Shown piece after piece: positions 58,216 through 64,000 of a stretch of DNA of 64,000 nucleotides. The position numbers and the translations under genes are program-made. The DNA is from Prochilodus magdalenae. Its lineage: Eukaryota; Chordata; Actinopteri; Characiformes; Prochilodontidae. Below the pieces are notes generated by a model that saw only the letters and a program-made list of their open reading frames with translations, was not told where the DNA came from and made no database searches. The first letter of the stretch is position 1; each line of letters starts with the position of its first letter. The DNA lies in contig JAMWET010000915.1 in assembly GCA_024036415.1 (NCBI GenBank), positions 124,001 through 188,000 of the forward strand, read 5' to 3'.

Positions 58216-59489
58216 AGCTCTTTAGTTACGAGAGTGAAGAAATGAAGAGTGGACCCTCGCAGGCCTTCAGAGTTTAGTGGGTGAAGTTCTTCAAGTGCGT
58301 ATGTTTGTGTGAGAGGGAATTTAGCGTCATCTGTGTGAGAGATCAGTAATGTCTTTGTGAGGTTAAGTGACTTTAGTTCTGCGGATTGCTGTAATTCTTG
58401 CGGATCAGTTTTCTCAGTACCTTCCCATGGTTTATTAGGGCAAACTGAGCCTCCATCCTGGATATTTCCCTCCTTGGGGACTGCCGAGTGCCAGCTGAGC
58501 GCTGCTCTGTGCCAAAACATTGAATGATGCAACATAAATAAAATAATGAGAACATTTAGCCTCCCTATAACAGCATATTATCTCTGCCTCCTCTGGGGAC
58601 GGACCTTTCGCAACGAGACTGTGCCGGACCGCTGTGAGAAAGTTTACATACACCAGCACAGCTGTCCGACTTACAGTCACAATACAAGCAAGACTTTTTC
58701 CCCCCTCTCTCTCTTTCTCTCGCTGTGTGCAAAATTGTTTCTACTGTATTGTGTTAGTGTACAGTTTATATTAAGCTGAAGAATTCAACAACAAATGAAC
58801 TAGGCTGGAATTATGGAAATTTTTTTAAGGAGATTAAAATGAAAATGCTTATAATCCAGAACGCAATTTAACATGCTGGTTAGTTTTGACTGAACTCTAC
58901 TTTAGTGACTCAGTAGGCTTATCAGTTATCAAATTCTCTTTTGTTTCTTAGTCAGCCTTTTTTATCTATACCCACTCATGTATTAAGCACAGTTCGCTAC
59001 CCTACACGGTCTTCAGTTTTTTTGATGTCACTGTGCACCAGCAGGTGGGAGGAAGAACAGTATTAACCAGTAATGTGATGTTTCATCATGCCTGTGCATC
59101 ATGTAGAGAAAATGACACAGAACAGAAGAAAAAGAAGGGCTTGTGATTTTCCTCAGTCTCTTAACCGTTCTCTATAATTCGGTTGTTCATCTAGGCTTTA
59201 AGGGGATAATGTGGACATCTTCAGCATTTCCAGAGAATCAGCATGGGGTACAGGCATGCCCTGAATTCAGAGCGAAGAGACATGGCATCAGACATCGAAT
59301 AGAAGCGTCTTTAAAAAATACAAATGTCTTTATGGAGATGAGTAGCTTCTCTTGTAAATGCTAATTTCTTAACTTGTGGTAACATCTAGCACTTAACTGA
59401 ACTGTTCCTGATATTTGGATATTGAGTCTCTGTCATATGTGCTTGTGTAAAAGGGCATTGCCACCAACAGTTCTGTATAATTCAGTGGC

Positions 59490-59600
59490 TGAGATGTAAC
59501 AGTCATTCAGAGGGCTTTGATGTGAAATTGTTCACTGCAGATAAATGTCTTTGCAGGGGTTGATGTCTGTCTCCAGCACAAATACAGAGAAAGGCACATT
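59490..59600 (+). repeat. dispersed repeat family A, copy 7 (partial)
   Basis: GAGATGTAACAGTCATTCAG, AGGGCTTTGATGTGAAATTG and TTCACTGCAG follow the family order but diverge afterwards. Confidence 0.4.
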
Positions 59601-60229
59601 TGAGCCTAAACATGTTTATATGCGATGAAGAAAAAAAAAAAGGCATGTGCAGGGGATGGTGTTCGGATGGTGGTTGTCATACATCAGGGGGATTCCCTTT
59701 ATAGCTTTTTCTGTGTCTGAATGCTGTTTGGTTTGAATGGAGCTTCTGAGTGTTAAAGGGGAGTACTCCACTTTTCTTTTCTTTTCATCGCCTGTTCAGT
59801 CTGTCAGAAAGGCCGGTCTCAGTCCCCCAAACAATAAGTAGCCCTCCTTTCTTCTAGCGCATTCCTTCTAGGAGTCCTATATGAAACTTGTGCAGTGAAA
59901 CTTGTTGCATATATATCTGAAGTCAGTGTGTGTCCTTATTCACTTTATAAACCTTCATCCCTAGTTCTGGGTGGAACTATCTTTCTTGTTCTTATAGAAC
60001 TTTAGAAATAATATGTTGGGATTTCATCAAGCAATGTTTGGTGTTTCTGAGTGACGTAAAGAAGCAAATGGTTTATGAACTACAGCTGCAACATGAAAAA
60101 GCATGTGTGTTTGCAGAGGGTGAAACAAACAAAACTAAAAAAACATGTAAATAAATGTGTGTCAGGAATCAAAGTCCATCTCTGATGACCCTTCCCTGAA
60201 TTATAGTCTCTTAGGTGGAACTGAGGATG

Positions 60230-60600
60230 TCCCTCAGAGAGAGTGAGAACGAGAATGGAAATAAGAGAGGGAAAGGGGGAGAGAAAAAGATTGACTGAGA
60301 ATGAGAGGCTGGGAGAACATGAGAAGGAAGAAATGGGAGTAGAGAGAGGGAGAGGAAAAAACTAAGTAAAGGAGAGAAACCGAGAGGGAGAGAAAGAAAA
60401 GACCAGTAGACAGATGCAAAACAAAAGAGGAAGAAGAAAACAGGAGAGTGATAAGACGGAGCTGAGGAGAGGGGAATGAGAGCGGAGATGTAGCAAATGA
60501 GAAAAAAGGAAAAAAGCGATGAGTGATAAAAGAAAAAGAGTGACTCTTGGCGGGAGTGAGAAGAGAGGACGAAAGGAAAGGGAGAGAGAGAGAGAGTTTC
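60230..60600. repeat. GA-rich low-complexity tract
   Basis: Purine-rich with GAGAGA, GGAAGA and GAAAAA words. The 175- and 139-codon minus-strand frames (Ser/Leu/Phe) reflect this composition. Confidence 0.85.
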
Positions 60601-60753
60601 CTTTACTGTTGTAGAATGCCGATTGCCCGACAATAGGGTCTTCCACATTATGCCCCAACACAAACAATGGGGCTCCACGTTGCAGCATAGCTTCACTAAA
60701 AAGGGGCCCCCAGCGGAGGGCTGTTTCCATGGTAACACTCTTCTGTTTTGTGA

Positions 60754-61047
60754 ATGGCGGTGGCTGGAGCACGCTCAGCATCCTTCACTGATTCAGTTTC
60801 AGCTCTAATCCTGAACTCTGTATCCTGTGTGGGATTAAAGTCTTTATATATGGGGGGTGTAACTGTAGTCATATTTGTAACTTTGACTCTTATTTCGTTT
60901 CTGAGCTCATTATTAAAATTTACTAAAGAAAATAAACCTGGGAAATCACAACCTCTGGAAATGATGAGCTCCTCAGGAAAAAAGCCTGGCATCTGTAACT
61001 CGTTCATTTCTCACTCTGCAAAAAATAACGGCTTCTCTGTGATGTGA
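60754..61047 (+). other. 97-codon open frame with one membrane-like segment, unproven
   Basis: Starts MAVAGARSASFTDSVSALIL and has a hydrophobic stretch (GGVTVVIFVTLTLISFLSSL) followed by a basic, Ser/Lys-rich tail. It resembles a single-pass small protein but matches no family I know, including FBXW7 isoform N-termini I recall. No obvious acceptor or donor. Probably chance. Confidence 0.15.
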
Positions 61048-61278
61048 AGGAACTTTGTGATCATTAAGAGAGTCAGCAAAGACAGAGATGCTGCATTTTC
61101 AGAAAACTAACCAAAATAAGGCTATGCTTAAAACATCCAGTATTGCTGACCCAGCTGTGTGCGCTGACCTCAGGATCCTGTATGCCTGCGCATACTGTTT
61201 CAGGTGATTCACTTGAAAGCTAATGATGGTGATGAAGTATTTCATATGTACTACCACTCATTTATTGCTGGGCACATT

Positions 61279-61678
<400 letters not shown>

Positions 61679-63564
61679 TGTAGAAAAGCACTCTCGTTCC
61701 CTCTCTGAATAGTGAATTATTTACTCTCTGCTCCTCTCTGTGCTGAAGGAGGACAGGCAGAGGGAGCGAGTGAAGTGTGTGAAGCGCAGTAGGTCAAGCC
61801 CCACAGGACATACACCAACTGCGAACAAACCTGCTAGTGATTTACGCTCTCATTCAAATCATATATTAGAGACAAATGGGAGTGTAATTCCACACAGCAT
61901 TTCTGTTTGAAAAGATTTGCTGCCTCATGAATCAAGCTTTATTCAACAGCGCTTCTCCAGGAGACAGTTCATGAACTTTCAAATTACACCTTGATTCGAT
62001 TACAGGTCCTTTGGCAAGTTATTGCACTGCAGTTTGTTTAGGTTCTATTCTGATGGCATGGTCGAGAATTTGATTTGATAAGGGTTGTTTATCTGACTGT
62101 GTTCAGTGCATCCTGAATCAGATTTCACAACAGTTTGATAAGGTTGCAGTTGTTTAGGAAATGGTTCAGTGAATCAGACAATCCTAGATTTGGTCATGTT
62201 ATGATTTCAGTTTCTTAGGAAGTGATTTAACGCTGTTGGTATTGTTCAGGGTTACTTTTTGACTGTACACAGAATGCACAAATGTAACTAGGAGCTGTTT
62301 ACACAGTAGAGGAATGTATACTTTTGTGAATTTTGCGTTTTTCTGAAGAGTTAAGAAGTTGCACATGGTGGGTCTTTGTTTGGTTAATTTTGTTAGGGTG
62401 GGGAACAGGAGCTGGCTTTAACACCTCTGTTCAAATCATATATTAGTGACACACAGGAGGGTTTTAGAAAATTCTGTTCAAAGAGCTAAACTGATCAAAC
62501 TACAAGCTCTTAAGTTACATGCTACCAAATTCCACATTGTCCACATTGGTTGATGTAGTAAAGATGTTTGGATGCAGAACTTGGTTAACTATGATTACCA
62601 TCTAAGTAAACGGTCTTGCTATATGTCACAAAAGCACTTCACATCTAATTAACTGCAGCATGAACAGAATATGACTTTGACCTGCTAAACTGACTCCTAA
62701 CAAGCTAATTCAGATCTTTAACAAAAAAATCAAACCCCCCTAAATGTGTGTTAAAGTAGCACGCCCCTCACCAGTCTCTTTGCATCAAACTTTATTCCTT
62801 TACTCGGGAAGATCTGTCCCCAGGAGTGAAAAGTAACCCCAGTGTTAACTCTTGTTTTGCCTCAGTTTGTACATATCTTAAAAATTGGTTATCATCTTAC
62901 ATATTGCACATTTTAAACATTCTGCTCTCTGTATTTAAGCTGTGTTTATAAGAAAATGATTGACTATGTATAAAAATTTGATACAACTAAATTGACCGAT
63001 CTCATAGTTAAATTCAATCTTGTATCCTGAAATTTGCTTAGAGTCAAATTCAAAACCTATGAATGTGGCTTTAATCTGACTGGAGAAATTTGTTTTCAGG
63101 CTGCTCAAATGGGATATGCTGAAAAAGGTATTAGAGCTCAGAGAAAGACGTTGTAGTTTTATATACTTCGGCAGTTTAGTGTCTCCAAAGTACATGCTGA
63201 TGCGACAAGTACCTCTTGTGGCGATGTCGGCCCTGTTTAGCTGACGCTTCCTTATTGTGAGTGTACTGTTGGAAAATGGCAATGACCTTTATGCAGATGG
63301 ATTAGTCTTGGGGTGAGTTGTTGGTGAAAGTCTGGTGTCCAAATGTAAGTAGATGAGCATCTGGCAGCTTTGGTTAAAGTGTCTTAATGTCTATTAGTGT
63401 GGATTATCCTACAGAGAGAGAGAGTAAGACCTGCAGTGGCTGAACTCTGCAGGACATTCCTGTATGCAGAAACTAACCAATGATAAATGCACTGGAGGTG
63501 GGGAGGCTTATAAACTGCAACAGATCACCTAAAGTCTTAAATTATACATCTGTATAGTGTACCT

Positions 63565-63680
63565 ATGTGGTGGATGCTTCTAATAAAGTGGCTAGTGGGT
63601 GAAAGTTTAATGTCATTGTTTCTAATGAAGTGCACAGTAAACATGAGCGTTAGGTATTTCTAAGTGGCCAGTGAGAGGAT
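63565..63680. repeat. 42-bp minisatellite (CTAATAAAGTGGCC family), locus 2
   Basis: Three diverged copies (CTTCTAATAAAGTGGCTAGT, GTTTCTAATGAAGTGCACAG, ATTTCTAAGTGGCCAGTGAG) at about 40-bp spacing, related to the array at 37290-37643. Confidence 0.75.
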
Positions 63681-63907
63681 AGGCTTTGTTATAGTGAGGA
63701 AACTTCATTATCTAAGCAGTGTTCTTCCACCGGCGAGGGGCGTCTTTTAAGCTTTGGCAGCGTTTGTTATTGTTGCTTTCGTCAACACACCGCGGTCTTG
63801 TTTGGCCAGACAGATGTGCCTGTGTTTCTGTGTGCGCGCGCGAGTGTGGGATGTGTATGTGCCCACATTTCTGCTTTATGCTCCTGTGTGTTTCCTCTTG
63901 CTCGCAG

Positions 63908-63958
63908 CCCATGGCTCAGCACATCAAAGGCCGTCTCTGCAGAATGGGAGATAACGCT
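63908..63958 (+). other. candidate 51-nt exon with ATG
   Basis: A pyrimidine-rich run and CTCGCAG acceptor precede CCC ATG and the frame MAQHIKGRLCRMGDNA, ending at a GTAAAC donor. Phase 0 at both ends. It does not resemble FBXW7 sequence I know. Splice-like signals around a short frame are common in introns. Confidence 0.2.
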
Positions 63959-64000
63959 GTAAACCCTGCTGCTGTCTAAAGCGTTTCCAAAGCTTTTTCC

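Noticed and set aside
59038..59051. CCAGCAGGTGGGAG as a fourth CTCF site
   Set aside because: It breaks the consensus at an invariant C position of the core.
63811..63954. Frame beginning MCLCFCVRARVW as an fbxw7 beta-type first exon
   Set aside because: The resemblance to the known hydrophobic beta N-terminus is only compositional (Cys/Leu/Val), over GT-rich and CG-repeat sequence.

Overview
The window is vertebrate nuclear DNA, almost certainly from a ray-finned fish and plausibly an otophysan (characin, catfish or relative). The evidence is GT-AG introns, one tRNA gene, CpG-rich promoter sequence, many Tc1-type transposon copies, a tRNA-derived SINE and an L2-type LINE sharing the same fish-type 3' tail, and abundant micro- and minisatellites. 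Species cannot be named from sequence alone. Most long open frames are repeat artefacts: tandem repeats whose period is a multiple of three, or (CT)n/(CA)n runs.

Three gene loci are supported. (1) 2646-19534, minus strand: mnd1, the meiotic HOP2-partner protein. I assembled eight coding exons by joining splice sites in phase; the product is 205 aa, which matches my recollection of the human length. Exon 1 carries only the ATG, and exon 7 is a 45-nt micro-exon behind an 11-kb intron. A tRNA-Val(AAC) gene lies in intron 1 on the same strand. (2) 26783-41627, plus strand: tmem154, a type I membrane protein, eight coding exons, 200 aa, with signal peptide, two N-glycosylation sequons, one membrane span and the conserved acidic cytoplasmic motif of the family. 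(3) About 51500 to the right edge, plus strand: a CpG-island promoter and a probable non-coding first exon with a donor at 51921/51922. Gene order in human 4q31.3 (TMEM154 lying upstream of FBXW7 on the same strand) makes fbxw7 the likely gene, but none of its known coding sequence is inside the window.

Layout: 1-2645 downstream flank of mnd1; 2646-19534 mnd1; 19535-26782 head-to-head intergenic interval with a 1.57-kb Tc1 copy; 26783-41627 tmem154, whose introns hold a SINE, two DNA-transposon derivatives and a 1.26-kb 33-bp minisatellite; 41628-50900 possible spliced 3' UTR, an L2 insertion inside a local duplication, two more minisatellites and a decayed Tc1; 50900-52000 promoter and first exon; 52000-64000 first intron with degenerate minisatellites and a roughly 400-bp (CT)n tract.

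The genes do not form a pathway: meiotic recombination, a membrane protein of unclear role, and probably a ubiquitin-ligase receptor. I found no new enzymatic, defence or signalling system. The more interesting material is gene architecture (tiny exons, a run of symmetric phase-1 exons, an intronic tRNA) and repeat history (hierarchical minisatellites, an L2 insertion with its empty site in the same window, a dispersed repeat family present about seven times).
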